Below are positions 44,826-57,903 of a stretch of DNA of 64,000 nt, piece after piece. The notes under the pieces are model-generated. The model did not search any database. It worked only from the letters and a program-made list of their open reading frames with translations, and was not told where the DNA came from. The first letter of the stretch is position 1. Each line of letters begins with the position of its first letter. A program made the position numbers and the translations under genes. The DNA comes from Owenia fusiformis. Its lineage: Eukaryota; Annelida; Polychaeta; Sabellida; Oweniidae. The DNA is taken from contig CAIIXF020000011.1 of assembly GCA_903813345.2 (NCBI GenBank), positions 6,102,571-6,166,570 on the forward strand, in the 5' to 3' direction.

Positions 44826-45642
44826 GAAATTCGATCAATTTAGTGAGAATTTCTCTTGTTTTTCTTTAAAAAGAGGGGGAGGTAATTCTCCCTGATCTCA
44901 GATCGAAAGGATTTGTCTTATATCAAATCCACATCTTGTTCCACCAAAATTGAGGCAATACACTAACTGTTGTTGCACCCCGTGTTGGTTCCATTCTCTC
45001 CAAAACAGATTTAAAATAGATGGGGTGAACACATCATGATAAACCATGACATCTCATTTCTTCTCAGCCTTAAGATGTTTCAGGTGAAACAGAAAGATGC
45101 TATGAGTATCAGAATGGGGTGAACAGAGACCTTATGTAAGGTAAAGAGAATGTTTCCAGGAGAGAAGACTGGGAGAACAAGGGTAGAGGAGCTCTCCTTC
45201 AGATCCCATACCATGCTGTTGCTTTACATATACCTTTTTAAGAGTTTGATTCCGCATCTTTGGATAGAGAACTTCATCCTCTTAGAGGATCAGAATTATT
45301 TCTATCCTCTGCACCACAGGGTAGGCCTAACAAATAATGAATAAACCAAACCAACAAACAAACAAAGCAAGAATGTCCATTCTTCTGGTTGAGAGCGCAA
45401 TCTTACCTCATACCTACTAATTCTGAGCTCTTGTTACAAGACTGAGAATATAATTGTGTGTGGCCTAAAAATTGGTTACAGACTTGTGTTTATATCTCAA
45501 TCAAGTGAACCACAAATGTAACAACTTGCAGATAAGGAGGTTTACTATTAATGATTCAAATGTTCTTACAAACTTTTTGTTAAGATAGGAGTGGGGAGAG
45601 GGGGAGGCTGTGGCTGAAGTTGTGACCATGACAACTGAGCTC

Positions 45643-45719
45643 TACCTTTTGCATTCGTTCAACTTCACTTCTTAAAAGAGAGCATCGTCGTAGTTTAACT
45701 AGACTCTGCACGCAGGGTA
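45643..45719 (+). mobile_element. TACCCT MITE, 77-bp short form (9-bp TSD ACTGAGCTC)
   Basis: Both ends of the family are fused through a short middle (TTCTTAAAAGAGAGCATCGT), without the motif-rich core. Perfect ACTGAGCTC copies flank it (45634-45642 and 45720-45728), so the short form itself moved rather than being a later deletion. Confidence 0.88.
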
Positions 45720-46811
45720 ACTGAGCTCTAGCCTCTGAGTATATCCAGGTTTACCCTCCTTAGAGCCCCCTCCTTCTCTCTAAAACTTTAATCTTTTCTT
45801 CAAAGGTGTGATACTCTTAGCAGTTGTCATAGACAAGCTAAGGTTTGAGCCCTATGACCCATCCTCATCCTTTGTTGGGCTGTTTAAGATATAAGAGAAT
45901 CAATTGCATCAGTTGAGTTACAATAGCATGCCACACCTCGACACAGGATATGAACATGCAATTTCAAGTAATGTGTATATAACCTGAATGTCTCAACTTA
46001 GACAAATTATAGTGTATTATCTCTCGTTATTATAGTAGATGATTACTACATATTAAAACCCCTTACCAAATCTTAAAACATGTGAGCTAATTAGTTATCA
46101 TGTGTTACAGTTAGAGATACCTAGAATCAGGTATGTAAGATAAAATTGCATGCCATTCTAAAAATACAACACAAAAATATGTCCTGTCACTAGTATTGAT
46201 TATCCTTGAGAATAATCTATTTTTATCATTCATTTAACATATGTTTTCTAGATGACGGTTTCTACTTGTACTTTGATGTAAACCATTTTTTCACCCTTCT
46301 CAAGAGCTGGATTGTGTGAGCCAATCAGAGTTTGTCATTTCTCTCTTATAGCAGTTTCTGTATATGTCTAAAAGGTATATGTTAAGGTGATTAGGCAATT
46401 GTTCCGTGATTGGTTGGATGTCAAATTGTTAAACGACGACTCCTTGTCAGAGGGAAGAAGCACAGCTGTAATAACCAATAAGCTCAGGGTAGTGTTGCTG
46501 GTTTTGATTGTGATTATAACAGTTTATTTCTTCTAACTGACAAAATGGCATGCCCAACATGTTCAAAATCAGCTCTAATGTTTTTTTATGTGTTTAATCT
46601 CATCACATCAACCTCTTTATGGCTGACAGGTGGATATTGTTTATGTTGGATTTAATTTAGGTTTATTTTATGTACCTACCCTTTGTAGATGCAATTAACC
46701 CCACCATTGTCAAATAGTCATGCTTCCCCCCTCCTTATAAAAGGCTTATAGTAGGAGGGGGGGGGGGCATGGGGGGGTGGTAGATAAATTCAGTAACAGA
46801 GCCTAGTGTGT

Positions 46812-47221
46812 TAAGTTGAAGAATCAAAACTAAAAATGTAGAAGAACGCATATGTACAAAATGTTCAGATAATTGTGTTGAAGATGAGCTGCACTTTGTT
46901 ATGAGATGCAAAATCTACGAAAGTGAGCGCACTATATTATTAGATAAAATTCAAACGTCAAATAAGGACTTTTCTAACATGACTAAGGAAAACAAGTTCC
47001 TATACATTATGTCATACAAATCAAATATGGAGGAAGTCCTGCATTTCATTGACATGTGCTTTAAGAAAAGAAACCTATAACATCGCAACCATTACAACAC
47101 AATATCTTTGTAGATTGATGACTGTATAAATGTAACTGTGTAAATGTAGTTTGTATAATTGTAGTCTGGCCATGCCCTGATAACACAGTGGCCGTGCCTT
47201 AATAAATTCTAAATTCTATAA
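46812..47221 (+). pseudogene. 3' end of a LINE (C-terminal zinc-knuckle-like part and tail)
   Basis: An open frame to TAA at about 47080 encodes RICTKCSDNCVEDELHFVMR and C..Y.SER, the CxxC...EDExHFxxxC motif found at the end of many LINE reverse transcriptase proteins. It is followed by a short 3' UTR ending in a repeated TAAATTCTAAATTCTATA-type tail. The 5' part is missing. It is a 5'-truncated insertion in the same orientation as the WAVE-homology gene. Confidence 0.75.
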
Positions 47222-47872
47222 GAAAGGGTAGGGGCAGAGGAAGTCTTATTTTATTATCTCAGGTGGTATCACATCTAAATTGAACAGATCTTGTTTTGAA
47301 TTTTAACAGTCCATGGGCAGACTAAACTGAGTCTTTCATTTCTGGTTCTATTTCCAAACATTGTATCACATACCCAATATATATTACCAGGGTCTATTGT
47401 ATTTGTCATGATTTCCTTACGTTCATGCCAATAAGAAACCTGAACTGTCATTCGTAATTTCTTTTAAGAAACATGAAGAGAAGGAGGTTTTTTCTCCCAT
47501 ATTGCATTGTTATAAGTACTTAGATGTCCAGTATGGCTTATGATATCATTAATTGGTCTGAATTTTTAATCAGGATATCCAGTATTGAAGGAAGAATTTC
47601 TTGTATCTGGAACATCATCAAAATATATCATAGAGTCTTATGGGAAATACCAGTAGTATCTTAAGCATTATGGGAAATGTACTTCACATCTTGGGCATCA
47701 TGGGAAGTCATCATCACTATCAAGGGCTTTATGAGAAGTAGTATCTTTACAGTCAACAAAGTCTTGTTTTGCCTCCTCTGTTCTCACTCATGAGGTCTTG
47801 CCTAAAAAAAAAAGATTTAAATGCGATGATAAAGGTACCAGTTTTAAATTGCTTATCACGAAGCATTTTGAC

Positions 47873-47950
47873 TGCCCTGCGCACAGAGTCTAGTTATCAA
47901 CTAGAAGACAAAGCTCTCTTTTAAGAAGTGAATACGATCGAATGCATTTA
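47873..47950 (-). mobile_element. TACCCT MITE, 78-bp short form, reverse (8-bp TSD ATTTTGAC)
   Basis: The reverse strand starts near TAAATGCATTCGATCGTATT and ends ACTCTGTGCGCAGGGCA, with the TTCTTAAAAGAGAGCTTTGT core. ATTTTGAC is repeated exactly at 47865-47872 and 47951-47958, with a ninth base mismatched. It is more diverged than the other copies and so older. Confidence 0.8.
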
Positions 47951-50900
47951 ATTTTGACCAAAAACTTTGAAAAATTGATTTTATGCAATGAAGCTTTTTT
48001 ATCTCAATGCTTCAATAATGAAGCAATTAAACCTGCTGTGTAACTTTAACCATTGATTTAAAGTATACAGTTTTTTACTCTTAGTATTGTATCATTACAT
48101 GGAAATTACATTATGATTATGTCATCTCTACTTATTATCCATAGACTGGCTTCTCTGTCACGTCTTCATAATAACTTGTTATTGTAGAATTGATTGTCTG
48201 TAGAATTGACGTCTATTGTATATGCACTTCCTTATTCTGTATGCGGGCTCAATTTCCCATTGATTACTTGTGTTCATTAATCAAGGTATTTCATATAACG
48301 GAAAGGAGTTACTGCGCTAGACAATATGATTGTTACTTGGGATGAGGGCATTCACCTTTCCTTCAAACAATAGCTCTTCATGGTTATCTCTTGCAGAATA
48401 AAAGAAAATGACATCTGCTCACCTTCATCATCAGAAAGGATTGGCAAGATGATGATGATCTAGGTTGTATTGTTCCAAGCCACCCTGACCCTGTGTCCAT
48501 TTTCAGACATCCCCATGTCATGAAAGAAGTAGATTGGGGGGGGGGGCAGGGGTTTGATGCAAGACAAAGATTAAGAGTAAAGAAGTGATATAAATGGTCT
48601 TCCAATATGTTTCCCGGTTGTACATCAGATAAAACTGAAAATGACAGTTTTGCAACTGCTTGAGAATTTTTCGTTCCTTTCCTTTTTGTTTGTCTCTCTC
48701 TCTTCCCCTTTATGGAGAAAGGGAAGAATAGAATCTCATGTTTGTTGCCTAGCAAGCCCATTCTCTAGTTTGTAAAATATGTCCATATTCCACAACAGGG
48801 ATTAGGGTGGAGAGATTTGGAACTACCCATAATAAGTCCCCCACTGGTCTAATTTAGATTAGAGAACATTTCTGGTAAAGTATTTGTTGATATTCTGTAT
48901 GGTGGTTGCAACAATCTGGGCATTTATAACATTGGTATCCATATCTGCTAGTTTGTTTATATGACTGGTAGGTACAAGTTATATGTACCCTAGTCAAGAT
49001 AAGTCAGTAAGATTAGTGGTGAGGATTACTATAAGTGTAACCCACAAAGTAGAAAGGATTATCTTCAGTTTGATTACCCTTTTCAAACTTGATTTTTCAT
49101 CTTATTTAATTATCTTTATATGTACCCTAAACAAAATAGGTCAGTACGATTAGTTGTAAGGATTTAGTATAACACACAAAGTCTAGGATTATCTTCAGTT
49201 TGATTAGGCTTACATTTACCCTTTTTAAGAATTTGGTAGAGCCTTTACTCCTAGCCTCTGGGCTTTGTGATATCTGGCGGTGCATTTTAAGTGACTTTCT
49301 CTATTGACTGGGTAGACTTTTCTCTCTTTGCTATCTCTTTTAAGAAAGAAATGTTGAAGACTGATCAAAATATATTTTTTCACCTTCTAACTTCTCTAAT
49401 GAAAATTCTTTCAATTTAATGCTAGATAGTTTGGACTGGGAGGAGGGGTTATGCCAGGGGTTTATTCAAAACTATGTTCAAGGTGATTTTGATAAGAGTT
49501 GGACTACTGATTTAATTTGATGGTCTGACTAATGGGAATTGTAGATAATCTTTGATGTTCTTCTGATTGAGATTAGGGATAAGCTTTGATGTTCAATGCA
49601 TTGATACATAAGAGCAATTGATTGGGAAATTGTTTGAGATTGTAGCCTAGGATTGATTCTATGGGAAAAACACACATAGAATTTGGTTTCGTTGATATAC
49701 CCAGAGTTTGACTTAATCTTTTGGGTTTGTTACGTAACTGTTAGTGCTTGTAAGAAACAGTGTGTGAATGCCTTTTGCTATATTGATGAAGTCGAAGATG
49801 GCCTTTTGCAAGATATTGGAGTGGTATTTGTAAAAGAGGACTTCGGCTCTTTTGCCCCAGCTTTCTCTTTCTCGTGTTTTTAGAGAAAATAGGTGAGAGG
49901 AGGCTAGACATGAGCTTGATGATAGATTAGCTGGTTAGGAAATAATAGTGAGATGGCTCTTACACCCACTTCTCATTGTAAAAAACAGGCTTGCACCCAC
50001 TTGAAAATGAGACTAGAGCAATAGGAGGTGGATTGATTGTATTTTTTTGCATTATGTGCATTTACCAAATGTGAAGTAAAACTGCAACATGTGAACTACA
50101 TGTAATCTATATAAGGACTGTGTTCATATGTAAACATCTTAATATCCAATATGTTCAGCTGAATTCATATATTGAACCAAATTCCTTAATCCATCTGCAG
50201 ATTAAATGGTCGGAGATTGATCAGTTTTATCCATATTATGAGACTATTTAGAAACATTAACCATTACCTTTATTCTTTTACAAAAATCAATTCTTCTTTT
50301 ATAAATACAAAGGCGATGTTTTGAAGGAAATGCAAGATGCCGTATGTTTTAACGGATATTAGCCTTTTGTTTTTATCAGTAGAGGTAAAAATGAATCAAT
50401 AGTATGTGTCGTGAGTGGCTAACGATTGTGGTTCACCCTAAGCCATCGTTCAAAACTGTAGGGTTTGAATTATTTTTGTCATTTTCAACAGTTATACTGT
50501 GATCAATCACACCGGGAAAATATTGAGTAGATTAAAGGCGATTATAGGTGTCTATATAATGATGGGGTTTTCATGTAAAAATGTTGTATGTTTTCCAAAT
50601 GGTTGACTTATCACTGTGTGGTCACTGTGTTAAGTTGATCATGCAGAGGGCCACTTAATTATCAGTAGACGAGGGGGGGGGTTGGGGTTATCTCATCAGT
50701 TTTTATTAACCATTTAGACTCCATGCTATAGTTGTAAACTGGATAATTGAACATTTGACCAAATGAACAATATTAATTTTTTTGGTCAATTTCTTGAACT
50801 GTTATGTACATATGTAATTCGGTTTTAAGTGTTTTGTATAAAATCAAATTACTTGGTACCCTTTATCAATAGTTTGACTTACACCTCTAACAGAGAGCTT

Positions 50901-51036
50901 CATTTTTACTCAGGACAGAATTTTATGACTAGCCTTTTACCCTTTTCAAGAGTTTAATTCTGCATCTCTACATAAGAGAGCTTCAACTGTAGCTTTGAGT
51001 TTCAGGGCAATAATCTGGGATATATAGCATCTTGAC
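47951..51036. other. Intron-like stretch, no gene seen
   Basis: The short frames here (for example 48761-48384 minus and 49683-49883 plus) have no recognisable domains or matching splice sites. There are scattered GAGAGCTTC fragments of the TACCCT family near 50885 and 50970 and several G-runs. Confidence 0.45.
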
Positions 51037-51242
51037 CAGGCCCGTAGCCAGATTTTTTCAAGGGGGGGGGTTCTCTTTTCAAAAATTCTAGGGGGTTCAC
51101 TTTGGCATATTTGGCCAAAAATCACACAAAAAATGTTCAGAATGGTGAAAAACCGCATGACTTTGAAAGAAATTTTTGCCAGAGGGGTGAGGGGTTCGCC
51201 TGACCCCCCGAACCCCCCCCCCCCCTCCTGGCTACGGGCCTG
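51037..51242. mobile_element. MITE with CAGGCCCGTAGCCAG ends, 7-bp TSD TCTTGAC
   Basis: The ends CAGGCCCGTAGCCAG and CTGGCTACGGGCCTG are perfect 15-bp inverted repeats, flanked by exact TCTTGAC (51030-51036 and 51243-51249). The 206 bp interior has G and C runs next to the ends and no gene. The end style is hAT-like, but the duplication is 7 bp rather than 5 or 8. Confidence 0.85.
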
Positions 51243-51672
51243 TCTTGACTAACAAGGTTCCAGTTGCTCCAACTTCAACTATTATAACCACCTTGAAGTA
51301 AAAGATGATATCCCATCTCAATGAATGAAAATAATTACCTTATTTATATCCAGGTGTTATTTACATTATATTACTTATCAACACCTTACCTTTAACAAGC
51401 TATATAATTTATACAACATATTTACATTCTGGAGATAGTAATGAAATATGTATTTGTTATGTAAAGAAAAACATCTCATCATACCTTGTTCATTATTAGC
51501 TAGATAAACATATATGTCTGTTTGATATAGACTGTGACCAATGTAAAGATGCTAATTATGATTAATGTCATAAGGTGTCATAACAGAAAAGAGCAATTTA
51601 GTTATGAAAATATACATAATACACATGTTTTTCTACCCTGTGTTCTGAGATTGTTTTTTTCAATTTGTTCTA

Positions 51673-51798
51673 GTCACATTTGCTCCGATTTTCACTATGG
51701 CGCCCGGCCGATTGAAAATTATGTTCAAAATTGAATACGATATTGAACAAAACACTCAATCAGACGGGCGCCAGCTGATCGATCGGAGCAAATGTGAC
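51673..51798. repeat. Palindromic element with GTCACATTTGCTCCGAT ends
   Basis: GTCACATTTGCTCCGAT and ATCGGAGCAAATGTGAC are perfect inverted ends. Pairing continues imperfectly through GGCGCCCGGCCGATTGA with TCAATCAGACGGGCGCC to a loop containing ATTGAATACGATATTGAA. It is a 126-bp fold-back element without an evident target duplication. Confidence 0.8.
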
Positions 51799-54700
51799 CA
51801 ATGCATTACAGAGAATATATTTGTTATTTGTTGAGATTTTAGATTTGTTGATTGTGATAGGTTACCATACCTTGATGTTACATACATAAATGTAATATGT
51901 TGATGAAACTGTCTGCATGGTCAATTAGCATGATTAAATATATTGATGCAATGTAAATACATAGAATTGCAATAGACAGATGCAACATAATAGACTGCTT
52001 AGATGATAGCTGGAAATGAAATGATGTCACACGATGCTTATACAACTAACCATCTTAATGCCCATATTATAATATACCTACCTTTATATACTTCATACTT
52101 TTATATACTTGTCCATGATGCTCTTTTAAACAAGCAAAATTAAAATATGAAAATGACTCTGTAATAATTTCTGATTGATTGAATGCCAAAATATAAATGA
52201 TTGAACTTATTTAGAGGTTAGTGCTCTAGAGTATAAGCTCAGGGTATAAAAGAGGAGGAAGGGGCACATGCTGGAGGGTATATTCTATACAATAGGGGGG
52301 AGGGTAAAGAGGCCAGGGTGTGGTATGCATATATCATCAACTCCAAACTTGCCTAACATTATTAAGTAAAAATCTAGGGTGAGACAGATATCAAATAATA
52401 AAAAAATGAATCCACATTTTTGCATTCATTTTCTTTTGAGCCTGAGTTGCTACCATTCTGCCTAATCAATTTTTAACTTGACAATTTTCAACACATCTGC
52501 AGAAATTGAATAACACAAAAATTCAAAATGATGATGGGCATTTGTTATTGCTCCCATGTGTGTTCAGCTCTACAACATCTGGTCCCCGGTGACAAGTGTT
52601 TGACATATTGTTTTGACCTTAATATACAGCTTGACATTTCAATGATAACTGTGTTTTTAAAAGGTATGGTGACCTTGTTTTAACAGCATCTGAATCAATA
52701 GATTTTTTGTATTAATTGTATGTTTGGTTTTCATGATAAAGTGGAAAATGCTATGGTAACATTTGGGAGACAAAAGAACAACAACACAATATGTGATATT
52801 AATTCATGAGCATTTGCATTTATAAAACAGAGTGATTATTTGATACTGTTAGCTGGTACATTATAGACTAGTTTCCAGGGTAACCTATGAACAATCTTTT
52901 GTGTCATTCAGAATTTTACAAAAAATATGTAAAAATTCAAGGGTAGATTTTTATTTCATATTTTGAGTGGTTCAGAGCACCATCATGATTGATTGATGTA
53001 AAACTTAACATTTTGGTGGTTAACCATTTTTATTTATTGTCTTCATCTTCATGAACATTTCAACCACACAGGAGGACAATAACTCCCAGAGTACCCTCAG
53101 TAATTGCAATAACTTGAGTGAATTAGAATGTTAGGTTATTTGGGTAAAGTGTCAGAATTCAAAAACTCAGAGCCTAGTGTCAAATTAAGAATTGGGTTTC
53201 CCTAGAATTTCCCACAACATTAAATGAAAACAACAGGCAAAATTAATGGAAATCATAAATTTAACATGGAAAAGTTGGAAAATCCCTAAAAAACAAAAGG
53301 CGATTTTGTGAAAACAACCGGTGAAAATTGCCTGTTGCCTGCTGCTAATGAAACCCCTGAAAAACCAGGGGTATAGCAAAAGAACAATACTATGTCAAAC
53401 TGCCATTTGGTGCATTGTTTTGATACCAGATTTTTCTTGGATTTAAATTGTCATTAATCATAATATACAATTCCACCAGTACTTGTTGAGTTCTGCGAAC
53501 ATGTTAGCAAAGTGCTTGAATATTGGCACCTGTTCTGTATCTACAATATGAGAAAGGTCTGAAGTTTCTGTTCTATATTAGCTGCATATTCATCATACTT
53601 ATGGAGTTATGATGAAAATGTGGTTTGTAGACATGCCATACATTTTACCTGATGGGTTTCTTAACTTAGATATATCAAGGAGTTTGCTAACTAAAACTGA
53701 ATGGTATTATACTATGATAGTAGAGTATGAATTTAGATAGGTATGGCACCTTTCATCTTGGATTTACTTTATTTGCAATTTATGAGTTGAATTTATGAGT
53801 CATTTGTGTACCAAGTGATTTTAGTTGTTGCTTATCGTGCATTTTAAGTATAGACTAAGGCTAATGCATATAAGCATATATTCATTTCTAGTCAAAAATA
53901 CGAAAAAGTCATATGGATCAAGATCTCACTCACCTACCAGTTTGAACTTTTCAGTTGTGAAAATGTTAGACCTTGGAAATCAAAGATCGAATCTAGATGG
54001 GGATTGGCATTCTTGATTACCAGTTTGGTTTCCGAAAGCTTCATACCTTGGTTAATCAAGTTGGGGGATTGCTCGGGATTGTGCTTTTATGTTTGTGGTC
54101 AGAAAATCCTTTATTCAGAGAAAGTACTAACTTCATGGTTCAGTGACCTTAATTATGATATTCTCTTTTGTATTCTCAAAGGGGAAGGAAGTCTATTTTC
54201 AATGTCCGTCTGCAGCTCATCCTTGTTTTTCATAATTCTCTTTAAATTTTGAATGAACTTCATGATTTTTTGGCATTACTATACGATTTAGAGTGTCTAC
54301 TTCATCCCTATTTATTCTTTTCCTTGCTAATATCACTCTAATCTTCTCTATTTCATGTTTTAAAAGATGACCATTGTGGTGTTTTACGAGGGTTTCACTA
54401 AAATGATCTCATAAACCTTTGTAATAGATGTCCAAAATGCATTACTGTTTTACCCTGTATCTCCAAGGAGTCATAACGTTACCCTCTGATAACAATGCAT
54501 AATTTAAAATTATTTACAGATCTCATTGCTCTCAATTGAGGCTTTCTTGATTTTTCATAGGGGTAGAAGTTTGAATTGAATGTTTTTTCAACAAATTCTG
54601 ATTAGATTTAGGTAGAATCAAAGAATCATTTCTCATTTAAAGAGTTAAGAAAGTCAGGTTCTTTTGAAGGGTTATGTGATATTGATTCAGGAAATGGAAA

Positions 54701-54949
54701 TGGTTGTAAATATGACATCTCCCAAAATAAATTTTATTGAAAATATCCAAAACCTTATGCTTTTGAATCTTAAAATATGTTTGTTAGTAATAATGAAGAA
54801 AAATATTATATTTATTTGATATATGTAGTGAATTTGAAATTTTAAAACAGCAATATTTACACATAAACCAATGGGCCAGCTGTGAAGAACAACCTAGTAG
54901 TTAACTGCCATCTATACGAGTCCTGGCTCCCATTAAGGTACATGATCAT
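51799..54949. other. Intron-like AT-rich stretch, no gene seen
   Basis: No exon, RNA gene or clear repeat was identified beyond low-complexity tracts. Confidence 0.4.
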
Positions 54950-54958
54950 ATTGACCAG

Positions 54959-55336
54959 TACCCTTTGCATTCGTTTGACTTCACTTCTTAAAAGAGAGCT
55001 TCGTCTTCACTCTTTCAAACTAAAATAAACCTGTGAACTCACCGCGCCAATCAGTGTTCGTCGGCCAAATTTGACCGACGTTCTTTATATGGTCATTCCT
55101 TCTGACGTCATCGTTGAGCCCGGAATTGACCAATGACAAGCGCATATTTAATTAGAACGCATTTGGCGTATGTTTCTTCAAGCTCGCTGACTGGTGGAAG
55201 AAAGGTCAGCGCGTATGTCAGAAGTGATTTATTACCCAAACTGTCACCGGTACTCGTCGTGGGGGCGGGGCTACTAAACTGTAATATGGTCTCTACTAGG
55301 CAGAGTGTAGTTTAACTAGACTCTGCACGCAGGGTA
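54959..55336 (+). mobile_element. TACCCT MITE, long form, copy 2 (9-bp TSD ATTGACCAG)
   Basis: The 378 bp are nearly identical to the copy at 44455-44825, differing by a few substitutions and small insertions (for example AAAGG near 55200). Perfect ATTGACCAG copies flank it (54950-54958 and 55337-55345). The same CCAAT, TGACGTCATC and GGGGCGGGGC motifs are kept. Confidence 0.92.
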
Positions 55337-55667
55337 ATTGACCAGGTTTGATCTGATCTAAGAGATCTGAATCCCCTGTGATCTGTAATCCCATCTGCTC
55401 CCTGTCATTGCTTTGGATACTTCTCAGGCAAAGAATGTCTGTCCCATCATTCATTTTCCCAGCTCATTTGCTTAAACTCCCTTGATCTTCATAGTTACTA
55501 TGTTAGGGAATTCTTCAAGGGAATTATGGGGTGATATAACCTCTTGTCTATTTCTCTGGGAGACTGATCTTCTAGACAGCCACGTAGGAGTTAAAACATT
55601 TGTCTAACAATAGCAATTACATCATCAATATATTATGCTTATTAACACCTGATGTTATTGCGTGTTT

Positions 55668-55933
55668 AAATGTTAAAGGATCTTGGTTGTAAAATTGTTA
55701 AAGGTCCTTGTGTGTTGTTATGTTAAAGGCTCTTGGTTGTTGAATTGTTAAAGGGTTCTTGTGTGTTGTGATGTTAAAGGATCTTGGTTGTTGTTAAATT
55801 GTTAAAGGTCCTTGTGTGTTGTAGTTAAAGGCTCTTGGTTGTTAAATTGTTAAAGGTCCTTGTGTGTTGTAATGTTAAAGGCTATTGGTTGTTATAATGT
55901 TGAATGTTAATGTTAAATTGTTTGATGTTAAAG
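55668..55933. repeat. About 50-bp minisatellite built from two TTAAAGG half-units
   Basis: Alternating half-units GTTAAAGGCTCTTGGTTGTT and ATTGTTAAAGGTCCTTGTGT repeat about five times with drift and small indels. Confidence 0.88.
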
Positions 55934-57660
55934 ACTATTGGGTAGAATAACTTTAAGTTGCTCTATAGTCATGGCAAAAATAAAAAATAAGGACAGCCAT
56001 TATTTCCTTCTATGCAGTCAAGAGCTAGAATTCATACATGTCAGTGAGAGTTTGGTGCTGCTTGAGTCTCAGTTTCAAGTTGGTTTCTTTCTATTCTCTG
56101 ATGAAAGGGTCATGACCACTAAATTATTTATCTTAAGCTCCTGTTCTTGAATAACCTTGATGAATGCAATGTCAGTGTTAAGTAATTAATCTAACTAAGA
56201 ATTGGATTAATGGATTAGCCTTACATAGTATGATACACCGTGATAAGGTCGCAATATGAATAATTCAGTATTGTTACATGGCAGTGAAATAATGTATTGT
56301 TGTAGCCTCATTCATCAAATATGAAAAGGAAGATGAATGAATGGATGAGTTCTATTCTTTTGTATAATATTGACTCAGGTTACTGCTGTTATCCTGAGGC
56401 CAGAAGCTAGTAGATGAAGCGCTCTTTTAATGAAGCAAATCCAAGCTCTAGAAAGAATGTTTGGTTTGCACATGAAACCCTTGATGGGGGGGGGGGCTTT
56501 AATTTTAAAAGGAAATATATTAACTAAGTATTATGGCAAAACAATTGTGTATTGTATTGATATTGTACCAGTCGATCAAATATACAAAAGAATTATTTGT
56601 ATTCTCTCTTAATTTTTTGATGCAGATTTGAGTTGTAGTGGCAAACAGAATTAAGAATTAATTAATCTCTGTCTAAGATACATGATTTAAACGGATGAAG
56701 CTCTCTTTTAGAGGTGAAATCAAGCTATTGAAAGGCCTTTAAAGTGGGTAGTACTTTATGCAACGATGGGAAAATGGTACATTTGGCATTTGCTAGGATT
56801 TCATCATAATGTCTGATAACTTGCTTTAAACAAATAAAGCAATAGACAAAATAATTTGAAATATTATTATGAACACTGAAAGAGTTGACGTATATTTCAA
56901 AACAACAGGCATTGCTGGTAAAAACAACAACCAGAGAAATCTACTATTGCCTTCTTATTCTGCTAGCTTAAAGATATCCCTAATTTAGGAGCTCTATATT
57001 CGAAAAGGAAAGTTTATATTCTGAGATATGGCAATACAGTAAAACCTGTTTAAGTGAAACACCTTTGGTACCTCTAGAAAGTGTTCCGCATGGGAGGTGT
57101 TCTACTCTCAGAGGTTCATTTAACAATAAGTTAATAGGCTGCAGGACTTTGAAAAGTGTTCCACTTTGGAGGTGTTCCAAATATAGAGGTGTTTCACTTT
57201 TCAGGTTTTACTGTATAATGATATATCGCTTGCTCATAGCTAGAGGGGAGTGTTGGTTGGTTGATTTCAGGGTACAGTTTGATTAAATTAATCTCACTTG
57301 TCAGAATAAATTGTTAACAAAAATAAATAGGCTTGAAATAACTCTTCCATGGCTAGATGACACTTGACAAGGTGACGATTTGTGTATGAAGTTTGTTGTT
57401 TTTTCCTGAGTTGTATATGATTGGGATCAAGAAAAGTTTATTTGATTGTGAATAATATTTTAACCCTTTAATTACTGTATATTTGTCGACCAGTGTTAAT
57501 TTTGCAGAGCTGTCAAGTGTCAGACATACCTTGGTTGATGTATAAATGGATAAATTATATTTTAGTTTCCTGAAATCAGGATATGATAATCAGTTATAGT
57601 AGAGAGACAGACACCAAGGGGTTAATCATCCATACTCTATACTACTGTAATGAATCCAGC
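55934..57660. other. Intron-like stretch with a divergent tandem-like block
   Basis: Near 57050-57205, GTGTTCCGCATGGGAGGTGT and GTGTTCCACTTTGGAGGTGT recur at about 110 bp, next to a TTTCACTTTTCAGGTTTTAC motif that is inverted (GTAAAACCTGTTTAAGTGAA) at 57039. This gives a repeat with inverted ends (about 57038-57212). Nothing else is supported. Confidence 0.45.
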
Positions 57661-57684
57661 AATTGTTAAATGTTGATCCCAGGC

Positions 57685-57903
57685 TCATGGCTTGTGTTTA
57701 TATTGCATGAGAATTTTATATGTTCAAGCTATGATAAATCACTGGCATGTAGCGGCCCTGATATCGATAAATTCTACACGCAATATAACCCGATTTTAGA
57801 TGCTTGGTTAAAACTTTACACGAAAAAGCCTCGATATCCGGGCATTTACTCTTACACTGAACTGAAAATAGCATCGTCTAAACGTGTATGTCTTGGCTTC
57901 CGG
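57685..57903 (+). CDS. Candidate exon of an unrecognised protein
   Basis: From an acceptor-like GATCCCAG|GC to a strong donor CCGG|GTAAGT the frame is open for 73 codons. The second half (GPDIDKFYTQYNPILDAWLK, then KKPRYPGIYSYTELKIASSK) looks like a real folded protein: mixed aromatic and charged residues, no low complexity. The entry phase would fit the phase-1 donor of the WAVE-homology exon at 32774, but the residues do not resemble NHS or WASF, and the acceptor has a weak pyrimidine tract. A start at ATG 57670 is also possible, making it a 5' exon. Function unknown. Confidence 0.42.

Noticed and set aside
49683-49883. Plus-strand frame with several cysteines
   Set aside because: No flanking splice sites in phase and no family resemblance.
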